A stretch of DNA of 38,376 bases from contig CAJUGL010000033.1 in assembly GCA_910586515.1 (NCBI GenBank), positions 1-38,376 of the forward strand, written 5' to 3'. The DNA is from an uncultured Acetatifactor sp. (GTDB lineage: Bacteria; Bacillota; Clostridia; Lachnospirales; Lachnospiraceae). The notes below the pieces were generated by a model. The model made no database searches. It worked only from the letters and a program-made list of their open reading frames with translations, and was not told where the DNA came from. Made by a program: the position numbers and the translations under genes. Shown piece after piece: positions 13,817-21,053 of this stretch (position 1 is the stretch's first letter; each line of letters begins with the position of its first letter).

Positions 13817-14097
13817 GACTGATTGATGCAGATAAAATTGACTTTGAAAAGGTTTTTATTGGCGCTTCTGATTTTGCGAAAGATACAAGAGAAGCGGCGC
13901 AGAAGCTGATTGACGAACAGCCTACCGCCTATTACGTGGATAAGGTTGTGGAAGGATTGCGGTTAGAATTAGGACTTGCTGATAAAGAAAAGGAACGGTG
14001 CGCAAAAGAAAATCCATTACAATTTGATGAAGCAAAAGGTTATGCCAGAGGAGTGGCTGTTGCATTAGAAGTAGTCAAATCCGGCGGCATTGAATGA
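13813..14097 (+). CDS. Conserved small phage protein of unknown function
   Basis: A 94-residue protein starting MRLIDADKIDFEK and containing LIDEQPTAYYVDKVVEGLRL, a pattern widespread in Firmicutes phages and never assigned a role that I know of. The start overlaps the previous stop (ATGA). It is the last rightward gene before the leftward XRE gene. Confidence 0.7.
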   Translation: MRLIDADKIDFEKVFIGASDFAKDTREAAQKLIDEQPTAYYVDKVVEGLRLELGLADKEKERCAKENPLQFDEAKGYARGVAVALEVVKSGGIE

Positions 14098-14158
14098 AAC
14101 CGGTGACCGTAGGGGCAAATACATATCTATAATGGAATTAAGGGGGGATTGAGATGTT

Positions 14159-14194
14159 TGTCCGGGCCGGTCCTTCTCGGAACCAGCCCGGACA
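14159..14194. terminator. Hairpin between convergent genes
   Basis: Perfect 9-bp arms TGTCCGGGC (14159-14167) and GCCCGGACA (14186-14194), with partly paired GGTCC/GGAACC inside. It lies between the end of the early operon (14097) and the end of the leftward XRE gene (14205). T-runs are poor on both strands, so it is a moderate bidirectional terminator candidate. Confidence 0.55.
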
Positions 14195-14204
14195 CGACTG
14201 GGCA

Positions 14205-14558
14205 TTATCTGGGAGATCGGGCATCTTCCAGGACACGCAGCCAGTAAACGAGAGCTTTCCGGTCATTTTCCGTAAGCTGTCCCAGAAGGTTCAGGAAGCG
14301 GCTGACAGTATACTTTCCGCAGATAACAGTTGGCAAATGGTCAGGAAGGGCCCGGCAATCTGTGCGGCCCAAAAGATAGTCAACAGATACCTTGTAAAAA
14401 TCGGCTATCTGTATCAGTGTTTCCAGGTCAGGTTCGTATACGCTGTTTTCGTAGTTGGAAACGGTGCCGGAACAGCGGTGAAGGTATTTTGCCAGAGTGT
14501 TCTGTTTGGTGCCGTTCTGGGCCCGGAGCTGCTTAAGTCTTTTGGAAAATGAGTTCAT
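14205..14558 (-). CDS. Second XRE-family repressor
   Basis: A 117-residue protein with an N-terminal helix-turn-helix (RLKQLRAQNGTKQNTLAKYL; then GTVSNYENSVYEPDLETLIQ and FYKVSVDYLLGR), and a short helical C-terminal region (LTENDRKALVYWLRVLED) that could dimerise. No peptidase domain, so it is not RecA-sensitive by that route. ATG 14558 has AAAGGAGG at good spacing. It is the only leftward gene after 2.9 kb and sits between early and late blocks; the inverted repeat just upstream is its likely operator. It may hold back the activator gene at 14725. Confidence 0.8.
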   Translation of the reverse strand: MNSFSKRLKQLRAQNGTKQNTLAKYLHRCSGTVSNYENSVYEPDLETLIQIADFYKVSVDYLLGRTDCRALPDHLPTVICGKYTVSRFLNLLGQLTENDRKALVYWLRVLEDARSPR

Positions 14559-14577
14559 GAGTTTGATGTCCTCCTTT

Positions 14578-14609
14578 GTTATGGTATTTGTTTACAGATA
14601 TACCATAAC
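14578..14609. promoter_or_regulatory. Probable operator of the second XRE repressor
   Basis: Perfect 10-bp inverted repeat GTTATGGTAT (14578-14587) and ATACCATAAC (14600-14609) with 12 bases between. It is 20 bases from the XRE start codon, in the region where leftward and rightward promoters would overlap. Autoregulation is inferred; a clear promoter pair could not be assigned. Confidence 0.65.
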
Positions 14610-14681
14610 GCGTAAAAGGAGAGGAAGGAATCAGGCAAGGAAGAAATTTGTCAGGACATCTATCGGCTCAGGCTGCAGGAA

Positions 14682-14697
14682 ATTGCGACGTCGCAAT
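14682..14697. repeat. Palindromic pre-RBS site P4 (16-bp perfect palindrome)
   Basis: ATTGCGACGTCGCAAT, related to P1 (two differences over 14 bases) and sharing TTGC...GCAA with P2 and P3. It stands before AAGGAGGAGG of the late-activator gene. Confidence 0.8.
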
Positions 14698-14724
14698 AAA
14701 GTAGGGTGAAGGAGGAGGCAGGAA

Positions 14725-15141
14725 TTGGACAAAACGATATTGCAGGATTATATAGACGCCTGCGAGTTGGTGAAGGAGACGGAAGCCGAGATACATAAGC
14801 TGAACCGAAAGAAGAAAACGGTTATTCAGACAAATGTAAAAGGCTCCATGCATGAATTCCCATATGTTGAACAGCATTTCAAGGTTCAGGGCACCACCTT
14901 CACCATGAAGGATGACAGCCATCTGCGGTACGAGGAGAAGCTGCTGGAGCGGCAGAAGGCGAACGCAGAGCAGGTGAAGCTGCAGGTGGAGGAGTGGATG
15001 CTGACGCTTCCGTCCCGGATGCAGAGGATTGTGAAGTACAGATATTTGGAGGGGTTGACCTGGGAGAAGGTGGCAATAAAGATGGGAAGGAAGGCAACGG
15101 CAGACAGCGTGAGAATGGAACTAAATAATTTTTTAAAGTAA
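14725..15141 (+). CDS. ArpU/RinA-like late transcription activator
   Basis: A 138-residue protein. The N-terminal half is helical and charged (LQDYIDACELVKETEAEIHK); the C-terminal half has a sigma region 4-like helix-turn-helix (MLTLPSRMQRIVKYRYLEGL; then TWEKVAIKMGRKATADSVR). Activators of this type turn on packaging and structural genes in Firmicutes phages. TTG 14725 is well spaced from AAGGAGGAGG. Its position immediately before the terminase genes and a promoter lacking a good -35 agrees with that role. Palindrome P4 upstream suggests it is itself controlled with the early genes. Confidence 0.8.
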   Translation: MDKTILQDYIDACELVKETEAEIHKLNRKKKTVIQTNVKGSMHEFPYVEQHFKVQGTTFTMKDDSHLRYEEKLLERQKANAEQVKLQVEEWMLTLPSRMQRIVKYRYLEGLTWEKVAIKMGRKATADSVRMELNNFLK

Positions 15142-15182
15142 TTTCGTTTTTTTCGCTTTTTTCGTTTTCGATGTGGTAATAT
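15142..15182 (+). promoter_or_regulatory. Candidate activator-dependent late promoter
   Basis: An extended -10 TGGTAATAT (15174-15182) lacks a good -35. In its place is a T-rich run with CG steps at 15145, 15154, 15163 and 15169 (9, 9 and 6 bases apart), which could be activator binding repeats. A 10-bp palindrome ATGGTACCAT (15181-15190) overlaps the expected transcription start. Activation by the upstream gene product is inference. Confidence 0.45.
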
Positions 15183-15233
15183 GGTACCATGCCATAGCAG
15201 ACAGGGCTGGCAGAATTCAGTTTTCCTCCATAG

Positions 15234-15272
15234 AAAGCGCCTCCTTCCGGTAATCCGGAAAAGGCGCTTTTT
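15234..15272 (+). terminator. Rho-independent terminator before terS
   Basis: Stem AAAGCGCCT plus TTCCGG pairs with CCGGAA plus AGGCGCTTT (small CC/A internal loop, TAAT loop), followed by T's. It should stop early transcription before the late operon. Because it lies downstream of the late promoter candidate, late transcription would have to read through it. Confidence 0.85.
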
Positions 15273-15308
15273 AGATATAAAACAGGAGAGAAAGGATGGT
15301 GTTGCCGG

Positions 15309-15806
15309 ATGGCGAAATTAACAGAGAAACAACGACGCTTTGCAGCTGAGTATTTAATTGACCTGAACGGCACACAGGCAGCCATAAGGGCCGGATATTC
15401 TGCAAGAACGGCGAATGAACAGGCATCCCGGATGTTAGCAAATGTTAGCATTCAACAGGCTATTTCTGAAGCAATGGCAGAACGGAGCAAGCGTATCGGC
15501 GTAAACCAGGACCGGATCGTTCAGGAGCTGGCGAAAATCGCGTTTCTGAAGATAACGGATGTTGTGGATAGGGAAGGACGGATAAAGGAGAACGCAAGCG
15601 AGGATGATCTGGCCTGTATTGAATCCATCAAGTACAAACATTCCGACACTGAGACCGGGAGCAGTACGGAAAGGGAAGTAAAGGCCGCATCGAAGCTGAA
15701 GGCCATGGAGCTGCTGGGAAAGCACCTGGGGATGTGGAATGACAGACTGGATGTGAATGTGGTTCAGCCTATTGTCATCAGCGGAGCGGACGCTCTTGAA
15801 GATTAG
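15309..15806 (+). CDS. terS: Terminase small subunit
   Basis: A 165-residue Terminase_2-type protein. The N-terminal helix-turn-helix LTEKQRRFAAEYLIDLNGTQ continues AAIRAGYSARTANEQASRML, the family hallmark that recognises the packaging site. A helical oligomerisation region follows (VNQDRIVQELAKIAFLKITD), then LLGKHLGMWNDRLDVNV near the end. The packaging site may lie in the upstream 15142-15300 interval. It overlaps terL by 11 bases. Confidence 0.92.
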   Translation: MAKLTEKQRRFAAEYLIDLNGTQAAIRAGYSARTANEQASRMLANVSIQQAISEAMAERSKRIGVNQDRIVQELAKIAFLKITDVVDREGRIKENASEDDLACIESIKYKHSDTETGSSTEREVKAASKLKAMELLGKHLGMWNDRLDVNVVQPIVISGADALED

Positions 15807-17127
15807 CAGCCAGTATTTTTTTGACTATCAGAAGCGGATTCTGTTCCCGGCGCAGTACACGCTGACAAAATCCGGTAAGGTGAATGTCCGTCTGCCGGAA
15901 GTAGTCGGCAGGGGATACGGCACCTTCTGGCGGTACAAGGGCAGGTACCGGGTTTGTAAGGGCTCCCGTGCATCGAAGAAGTCAAAAACAACTGCCCTGT
16001 GGTACATCACCAGCATGATGGAGTATCCACAGGCAAACACGCTTGTGGTTCGGAAGACATTCAGGACGCTGAAGGATTCCTGTTTCACTGAACTGAAGTG
16101 GGCAATTCACCGCCTGGGGGTTGACGCATATTGGGATGTGAAGGAAAGCCCCCTTGAAATGACCTATAAGCCAACCGGCCAGAAGATCTATTTCCGCGGG
16201 TTGGATGATCCTTTGAAAGTCACTTCGATCACGGTTGACGTGGGCTGTCTGTGCTGGATGTGGATCGAGGAAGCATATGAGATCAGTTCAGAAGATGATT
16301 TCAATATGCTTGACGAATCAATCCGCGGCGCGGTACCGGAGGGATCCGGGTTATTCAAGCAGATCACGCTGACACTGAATCCATGGAATGAGCATCATTG
16401 GATCAAAAAACGCTTTTTTGATGCGGATCCGGATGATGACATTCTGGCCATGACCACGAATTATCTCTGCAATGAGTGGCTGGACAAGGCAGACCTGAAA
16501 GTCTTTGAGACAATGCGGAAGCAGAATCCCCGCCGTTATAAGGTGGCGGGACTGGGGGAATGGGGTATTGTTGACGGCCTGGTATATGAAAACTGGGAAG
16601 AAAGGCTTTTCAGCATTGAAGAAGTCAGGGCGGTTAAAGGAATCAAGACAGTTTTCGGCCTTGACTTTGGGTATACCAATGATCCCAGCGCCCTGTTCTG
16701 CGGGTTCATAGATCAGGAGAGCAAGACGCTCTGGGTCTTTGACGAAATGTATAAGTCCGGCATGAGCAATGAGGCCATTGCGGCAGAGGTTGTCCGCATG
16801 GGGTTCGGTAAGGAAAGGATTACTGCTGACTGTGCGGAGCCCAAGAGCATTGACCGCCTTCGGGAACTGGGGCTGAAAGGCATACGGAAGGCAAGGAAAG
16901 GTAAGGACAGCGTAAACAACGGCATTGACTTTCTGTCCGATTACCGGATAATCATTCATCCCCGGTGTGCGAACTTTATCACGGAGATCAGCAACTATAC
17001 CTGGGATACGGATAAGAAGACAGGCAGGAAGCTGAACCGTCCCATTGATGATTTCAATCATCTGATGGATGCAATGCGGTATGCCTGCGAGGAGATCGGC
17101 AGAGGTGATGCGTTTAGTTTCGATTAG
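15796..17127 (+). CDS. terL: Terminase large subunit
   Basis: A 443-residue PBSX-type packaging motor. The ATPase has a Walker A variant in VCKGSRASKKSKTTALWYI, Walker B-like CLCWMWIEEAYE, and TLNPWNEHHWIKKRFF as coupling region. The nuclease domain carries FGLDFGYTNDPSA, ITADCAEPKSIDRLRELG and FNHLMDAMRYA, supplying the metal-binding Asp residues. The proposed start is TTG 15796, inside the end of terS and after GGAGCGGA; an ATG at 15757 has no site and would add 13 untypical residues. The protein makes the genome cuts and drives packaging at the portal. Confidence 0.93.
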   Translation: MKISSQYFFDYQKRILFPAQYTLTKSGKVNVRLPEVVGRGYGTFWRYKGRYRVCKGSRASKKSKTTALWYITSMMEYPQANTLVVRKTFRTLKDSCFTELKWAIHRLGVDAYWDVKESPLEMTYKPTGQKIYFRGLDDPLKVTSITVDVGCLCWMWIEEAYEISSEDDFNMLDESIRGAVPEGSGLFKQITLTLNPWNEHHWIKKRFFDADPDDDILAMTTNYLCNEWLDKADLKVFETMRKQNPRRYKVAGLGEWGIVDGLVYENWEERLFSIEEVRAVKGIKTVFGLDFGYTNDPSALFCGFIDQESKTLWVFDEMYKSGMSNEAIAAEVVRMGFGKERITADCAEPKSIDRLRELGLKGIRKARKGKDSVNNGIDFLSDYRIIIHPRCANFITEISNYTWDTDKKTGRKLNRPIDDFNHLMDAMRYACEEIGRGDAFSFD

Positions 17128-17204
17128 GATTGCACAGATGCTGTAGTATGCTGTTTCAAAGAGATAAATTGCATCTGCGGTTAAGCGGCGAAGGTGGTGA
17201 GAAC

Positions 17205-18791
17205 TTGAAGGTGATAACAAAAGCAATAGACAGAATTTCCCGGACTGTCCAGAGTGCAATAAAGGGGGTGAAGAATTTGAACAGCGCTGTGAAAATACTT
17301 AACAGGAATTCTCACCTGGCGTTATACGGAGCGCAGGGGGTCATGTCTGACCTGGTATTTTTGGAACAGTCCATTATGCGTTGGAAGGGATCCCCGGAAA
17401 GGGCCATGCAGATCAAGGGGCATCTGTATTATGACAATGAGCATGATATATTAACCAGGAAGCGGACCATGATAGGAGAAGACGGGAAACTGCAGGAGAT
17501 AGAGAACCTGCCGAATAACCAGGTCATGGACAACCAGTACGCAAAGATGGTAAACCAGAAATCCAACTATCTGTTCGGCCAGCCCTTTGCCATAGAGACA
17601 AAGAAGGAACAATATGCCCAACTGCTGAAAACTGTGTTTGACAAAAGGTTTATGCGGACAATCAAGCGCAGTGCAAAATACGCGTATAACGGCGGCATCT
17701 GCTGGATGTACCCCTATTATGATCAGGAGGGTAATCTGGCATTTCGGCTTTTCCCTGCATATGAGATACTGCCGTTTTGGGAAGATGCGGAGCATGAGCA
17801 CCTGCAGGGGGCAGTGAGGCTGTATCTTGTTGCGGGATACGAGAAGAACATTCCCGTCATCCTTGAGAAGGTAGAGGTATTTGACCGGAACGGTATCCGC
17901 TGTTATGTGCTGGAGGGGAATAAACTGATTCCCGACCTGACCGTAGACGAACAGGAATCCAGCTATGTGACGGTCACGGACAGCAGGGGAGACAGAAAAG
18001 GCCTGAACTGGCTGAGAATTCCGCTGATTCCGCTGAAAAGGAATGATCAGGAGATGCCGCTGCTGAAAAACGTAAAGTCGCTGCAGGACGGCATTAACGC
18101 CATGCTGTCTGATTTTGAAAATAACATGCAGGAAGACGCAAGGAATACCATACTGGTGCTGAAAAACTATGATGGCACGAATCTGGGAGAGTTCAGGAAG
18201 AACCTGGCGACTTATGGGGCGGTGAAGGTCAGATATGATGATTCCGTGAAAGGCGGGGTTGAAACGCTGGAAATCACGGTGAATTCCGATAATTACAAGG
18301 TCATTCTGGAGATATTCAAAAAAGCCCTGATTGAGAATGCCATGGGATATGACGCGAAAGATGACCGCATGTCCGGCACGCCGAACCAGATGAATATTCA
18401 GTCCATGTATTCGGATATAGACCTGGATGCCAATGACATGGAAACAGAGTATCAGGCAGCGTTTGATGAAATCTTGTGGTATGTCAATGCGCATCTGGCC
18501 AATACCGGGCAGGGGAACTTTGAGGGAGAGGATGTGACGATCATTTTCAACCGGGATATGATGATGAATGAGACGGAAGCGATTCAGAATTGCGTGGCCT
18601 CTGCGGGGATCCTGTCGGAGGAAACCATACTGGGGCAGCATCCCTGGATTGATGATCCCGTGCTTGAACTGGAACGGCTGGAGAAGCAGAAGCAAAAGGA
18701 ACGGGAAGAACTGATGGAACAGTATGATCCTTTTAAACAGCAGGGAGGCGGTGACAGGGGAGGTCAGGGCGGCGGTGTAGATGAAAAATGA
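17205..18791 (+). CDS. Portal protein (SPP1 gp6-like)
   Basis: A 528-residue protein of the SPP1 gp6 portal family. Typical pieces are AMQIKGHLYYDNEHDILTRK, NPxNQ-like NLPNNQVMDNQYAKMVNQKS, NYLFGQPFAIETKKE, YAYNGGICWMYPYYDQEGNL, IPLIPLKRNDQEMPLLKNVK and MSGTPNQMNIQSMYSDIDLD. It forms the dodecameric ring at one capsid vertex and holds the terminase. Start TTG 17205 follows AAGGTGGTGAGAAC; earlier in-frame starts lack sites. The Gly-rich C-terminus (GGGDRGGQGGG) overlaps the next gene by 11 bases. Confidence 0.9.
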   Translation: MKVITKAIDRISRTVQSAIKGVKNLNSAVKILNRNSHLALYGAQGVMSDLVFLEQSIMRWKGSPERAMQIKGHLYYDNEHDILTRKRTMIGEDGKLQEIENLPNNQVMDNQYAKMVNQKSNYLFGQPFAIETKKEQYAQLLKTVFDKRFMRTIKRSAKYAYNGGICWMYPYYDQEGNLAFRLFPAYEILPFWEDAEHEHLQGAVRLYLVAGYEKNIPVILEKVEVFDRNGIRCYVLEGNKLIPDLTVDEQESSYVTVTDSRGDRKGLNWLRIPLIPLKRNDQEMPLLKNVKSLQDGINAMLSDFENNMQEDARNTILVLKNYDGTNLGEFRKNLATYGAVKVRYDDSVKGGVETLEITVNSDNYKVILEIFKKALIENAMGYDAKDDRMSGTPNQMNIQSMYSDIDLDANDMETEYQAAFDEILWYVNAHLANTGQGNFEGEDVTIIFNRDMMMNETEAIQNCVASAGILSEETILGQHPWIDDPVLELERLEKQKQKEREELMEQYDPFKQQGGGDRGGQGGGVDEK

Positions 18792-20343
18792 AGCCTACTG
18801 GAAAAAGAGGTTTGAGCTGGTTGAGCAGGCGCAGAACCAGCTGGGTGTCCAATGCTATGCGCAGATCGAGCGGCAGTACAGGAGGGCCCAGAAACAGATA
18901 GAAGGTCAGATCGCATCATGGTATCAGCGGTTTGCCGACAACAACGGCGTGTCCCTTCAGGAGGCCCGCAGGATACTGACCGGCAGAGAGCTGGCAGAAT
19001 TCAGGTGGGATGTAAATGAGTATATCAGGCATGGAGAAGAAAATGCCGTAAATCAGCAGTGGATGAAGCAGCTGGAGAATGCATCTGCCAGATATCATGT
19101 CAGCAGGCTGGAAGCTCTGAAGCTTCAGACCCAGCAGAGCCTGGAAGTGCTGTTCGGAAACCAGTTGGACACAATTGATTCCGCCATGAAGAATATCTAT
19201 ACCAGGGGATATTACCATACAGCTTTTGAGATACAGAAGGGCGCGGGTGTTGCTTGGGACTTTGCAACGCTGGATGACCGGAAAATACGGAAGGTGATCA
19301 ACAGTCCTTGGGCGCCTGATGGGAAGAATTTTTCCGAAAGGATATGGGAAAACCGTCAAAAACTGGTTCATGAACTGAATACAGAGCTGACGCAGAATAT
19401 TATGCTGGGACAGGATCCGCAGAAAGCGATTGATGCAATATCCCGGAAAATGAAAGTATCGAAATCCAATGCGGGCAGGCTGGTGATGACGGAGGAGGCT
19501 TTCTTCAGCAGCGCGGCGCAAAAGGACTGCTTCCGGGAACTGGAGGTTGAACAGTACAGGATTCTGGCAACGCTGGATTTCCTTACTTCCGATATCTGCC
19601 GGGAGATGGACGGGAAGGTGTTTCCCATGAAGGACTTTGAACCGGGGGTGACGGCGCCGCCCTTTCATGTGCGGTGCAGGACCACAACCGTTCCGCACTT
19701 TGGGGATGAATTTGACTTTGTCGGCCAGAGGGCTGCAAGAAACGAAGATGGGAAGACCTATTATGTTCCATCCAACATGACCTATCAAGAATGGGAAAAA
19801 GCGATGGTAGATGGCGATAAGTCGGGATTGCAGAAAACGGGTTCTGGTGATACAATTAATTCCATGGATATCACGAATGAATGGACAAAAAACAAAGGAA
19901 TAAAGGGCCGCGTTTCTGAAAAGCAGGAGTACACGGTCAATGGTGTTACATATCAGGTGGATGGGAAGCATGTCGTGCTCCATCCAACCATGCAAGAGAG
20001 GACAGTTGCTGACATATTAAGCGAAAAATATGGCAAAACAGTTGAGTTTGTTCCGCAAGTAATGTTTCCGCAAGGCATACAGACTCCCGATTACCTGGTC
20101 GATGGTGAGCGGTTTGACTTAAAGTCTCCAACTGGGAGTGGAAAAAACCTGCTTTATGGTTTGATTGCAAAGAAACAAAAACAGTCACATAATTTTATTG
20201 TAGATGTGACAAACTCCCCATTGGGCATGGAAGAGCTGGAAAAGCAGGCGGAAGGGTTGTATAGATCGCCCAGGGTTGGTTTTTTGAATCTGATCGTATT
20301 TATAAAAAATAGTGAAGTCGTGAAAGTGCTTTGCAGAAAATAA
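18781..20343 (+). CDS. MuF-type minor head protein fused to a CdiA-CT-like nuclease toxin domain
   Basis: A 520-residue two-part protein. Residues about 1-310 are a MuF/SPP1 gp7 minor head protein: helical N-terminus, KVINSPWAPDGKNFSERIWE, RLVMTEEAFFSSAA, ICREMDGKVFPMKDFEPG, then PPFHVRCRTTTVPHF. Residues about 370-520 are unrelated to head assembly: VNGVTYQVDGKHVVLHP, EKYGKTVEFVPQ, TPDYLVDG (Asp437), FDLKSPTGSGKN (Asp446, Lys448), KKQKQSHNFIVDVTNSPLG. This resembles the C-terminal tRNA-nuclease domains of CdiA toxins, with Asp and Asp-x-Lys as probable PD-(D/E)XK active site. MuF-linked polymorphic toxins are known in temperate phages; the RNA target here is inference. Confidence 0.8.
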   Translation: MKNEAYWKKRFELVEQAQNQLGVQCYAQIERQYRRAQKQIEGQIASWYQRFADNNGVSLQEARRILTGRELAEFRWDVNEYIRHGEENAVNQQWMKQLENASARYHVSRLEALKLQTQQSLEVLFGNQLDTIDSAMKNIYTRGYYHTAFEIQKGAGVAWDFATLDDRKIRKVINSPWAPDGKNFSERIWENRQKLVHELNTELTQNIMLGQDPQKAIDAISRKMKVSKSNAGRLVMTEEAFFSSAAQKDCFRELEVEQYRILATLDFLTSDICREMDGKVFPMKDFEPGVTAPPFHVRCRTTTVPHFGDEFDFVGQRAARNEDGKTYYVPSNMTYQEWEKAMVDGDKSGLQKTGSGDTINSMDITNEWTKNKGIKGRVSEKQEYTVNGVTYQVDGKHVVLHPTMQERTVADILSEKYGKTVEFVPQVMFPQGIQTPDYLVDGERFDLKSPTGSGKNLLYGLIAKKQKQSHNFIVDVTNSPLGMEELEKQAEGLYRSPRVGFLNLIVFIKNSEVVKVLCRK

Positions 20344-20345
20344 TA

Positions 20346-20417
20346 AAGCAAACCGTCCATAGAACCAATCAACTGATTCCGAAAAATCAGGACATGGGGT
20401 TCGAGAACGGTTTGCTT
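20346..20417. other. Structured inverted-repeat element after the MuF-toxin gene
   Basis: An 11-bp perfect outer stem AAGCAAACCGT (20346-20356) with ACGGTTTGCTT (20407-20417) encloses GAACC (20362-20366) with GGTTC (20398-20402) and CTGATT (20373-20378) with AATCAG (20385-20390). CCAT/ATGG gives an alternative pairing. It begins 3 bases after the toxin stop. The following T's are scattered, so termination is uncertain. The rest of the gap to 20501 is AT-rich without a clear promoter. Confidence 0.7.
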
Positions 20418-20501
20418 AATTAGTTTATATCACATCAACAGAAAAAATGCAAGATTTTTTTCAAAGTAAAAGAAGCAAGGCGGAAATGGAGAAGAGGCTA
20501 A

Positions 20502-20906
20502 ATGACAACACTTTTGAACACACTTTACAGCGAGAAGGGAGAACTGTTCATCATAGGGCAGGGACGGCGGGTGCTGTTTGCACATTGTAAGCCGAGAATC
20601 AGTATTTATGAGAAATCTACACAAATTCCAGTTCTTGGGAACTCTGGCTGCCAGAAAAAATCAGTAAGATTTATCATCGCCTTGTGCAAGGACACGGAAT
20701 TTACGTGTTCGGTTGCAGAGGAAGCCATGAAGAAAGCGGAGCGGTATGAAATGACTGCCGATCTTCTGCGGAATGACGGGATTGCGGAGCGGTTTTACTT
20801 CCACAACATTTCTCTTATAGAAATCAATCCGGCTGGAGAATGGGAATTTGAACTGGCCGTCACAGATGAGCAAGTGCGGAAACTGTCGGAAATGGCAGGA
20901 TTATAG
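20502..20906 (+). CDS. Unknown protein downstream of the toxin; candidate immunity or tube-like protein
   Basis: A 134-residue soluble protein: beta-rich start (GELFIIGQGRRVLFAHCKPR; then STQIPVLGNSG), a helical middle (SVAEEAMKKAERYEMTADLL) and a beta end (FYFHNISLIEINPAGEWEFE). Two readings compete. Position directly after a MuF toxin, with its own strong terminator, fits an immunity gene. On the other hand KSTQIPVLGNSG resembles NKTKVPILGKTG of the tail-tube protein at 27122, hinting at a tube-like beta-barrel. Ribosome binding site GGAGAAGAGG. The function is unresolved. Confidence 0.6.
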   Translation: MTTLLNTLYSEKGELFIIGQGRRVLFAHCKPRISIYEKSTQIPVLGNSGCQKKSVRFIIALCKDTEFTCSVAEEAMKKAERYEMTADLLRNDGIAERFYFHNISLIEINPAGEWEFELAVTDEQVRKLSEMAGL

Positions 20907-20912
20907 AATCAG

Positions 20913-20948
20913 GCGCTTTTGAAAGGAAACTTTCAGGAGTGCTTTTTT
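20913..20948 (+). terminator. Strong rho-independent terminator inside the structural operon
   Basis: A 13-bp stem with G-T pairs (20913-20925 with 20930-20942) closed by a GAAA tetraloop and followed by TTTTTT. It begins 6 bases after the stop of the 134-residue gene and would insulate it from the scaffold gene. Bases 20949-21053 contain only a CATAG/CTATG hairpin and the scaffold ribosome binding site. Confidence 0.88.
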
Positions 20949-21053
20949 CATGCCTATTTTCAGGAAGGAGGTGATTTGCCTTGCAGTGAAAGTGTGCCGG
21001 CATAGTTTCCGGCTATGGGTAAAACAGCAAAATCAAAGAAAGGATGAAATGCC

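Noticed and set aside
14154..14552. Rightward ORF of 132 codons antisense to the XRE gene, with an AAGGGGGG site before its ATG
   Set aside because: The translated sequence has no recognisable features and mirrors the leftward repressor, which has a proper helix-turn-helix, start and ribosome binding site. The upstream site may be a remnant of a lost early gene.
5184..14697. Palindromes P2-P4 as rho-independent terminators
   Set aside because: No T-run follows any of them and each is directly before a ribosome binding site of the same operon.
20346..20417. tRNA-like reading because of GGTTCGA near the 3' side and an 11-bp closing stem
   Set aside because: No 7-base T-loop with a 5-bp stem, no proper anticodon loop and no D-arm can be drawn; the acceptor stem is too long. 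Kept only as a structured element.
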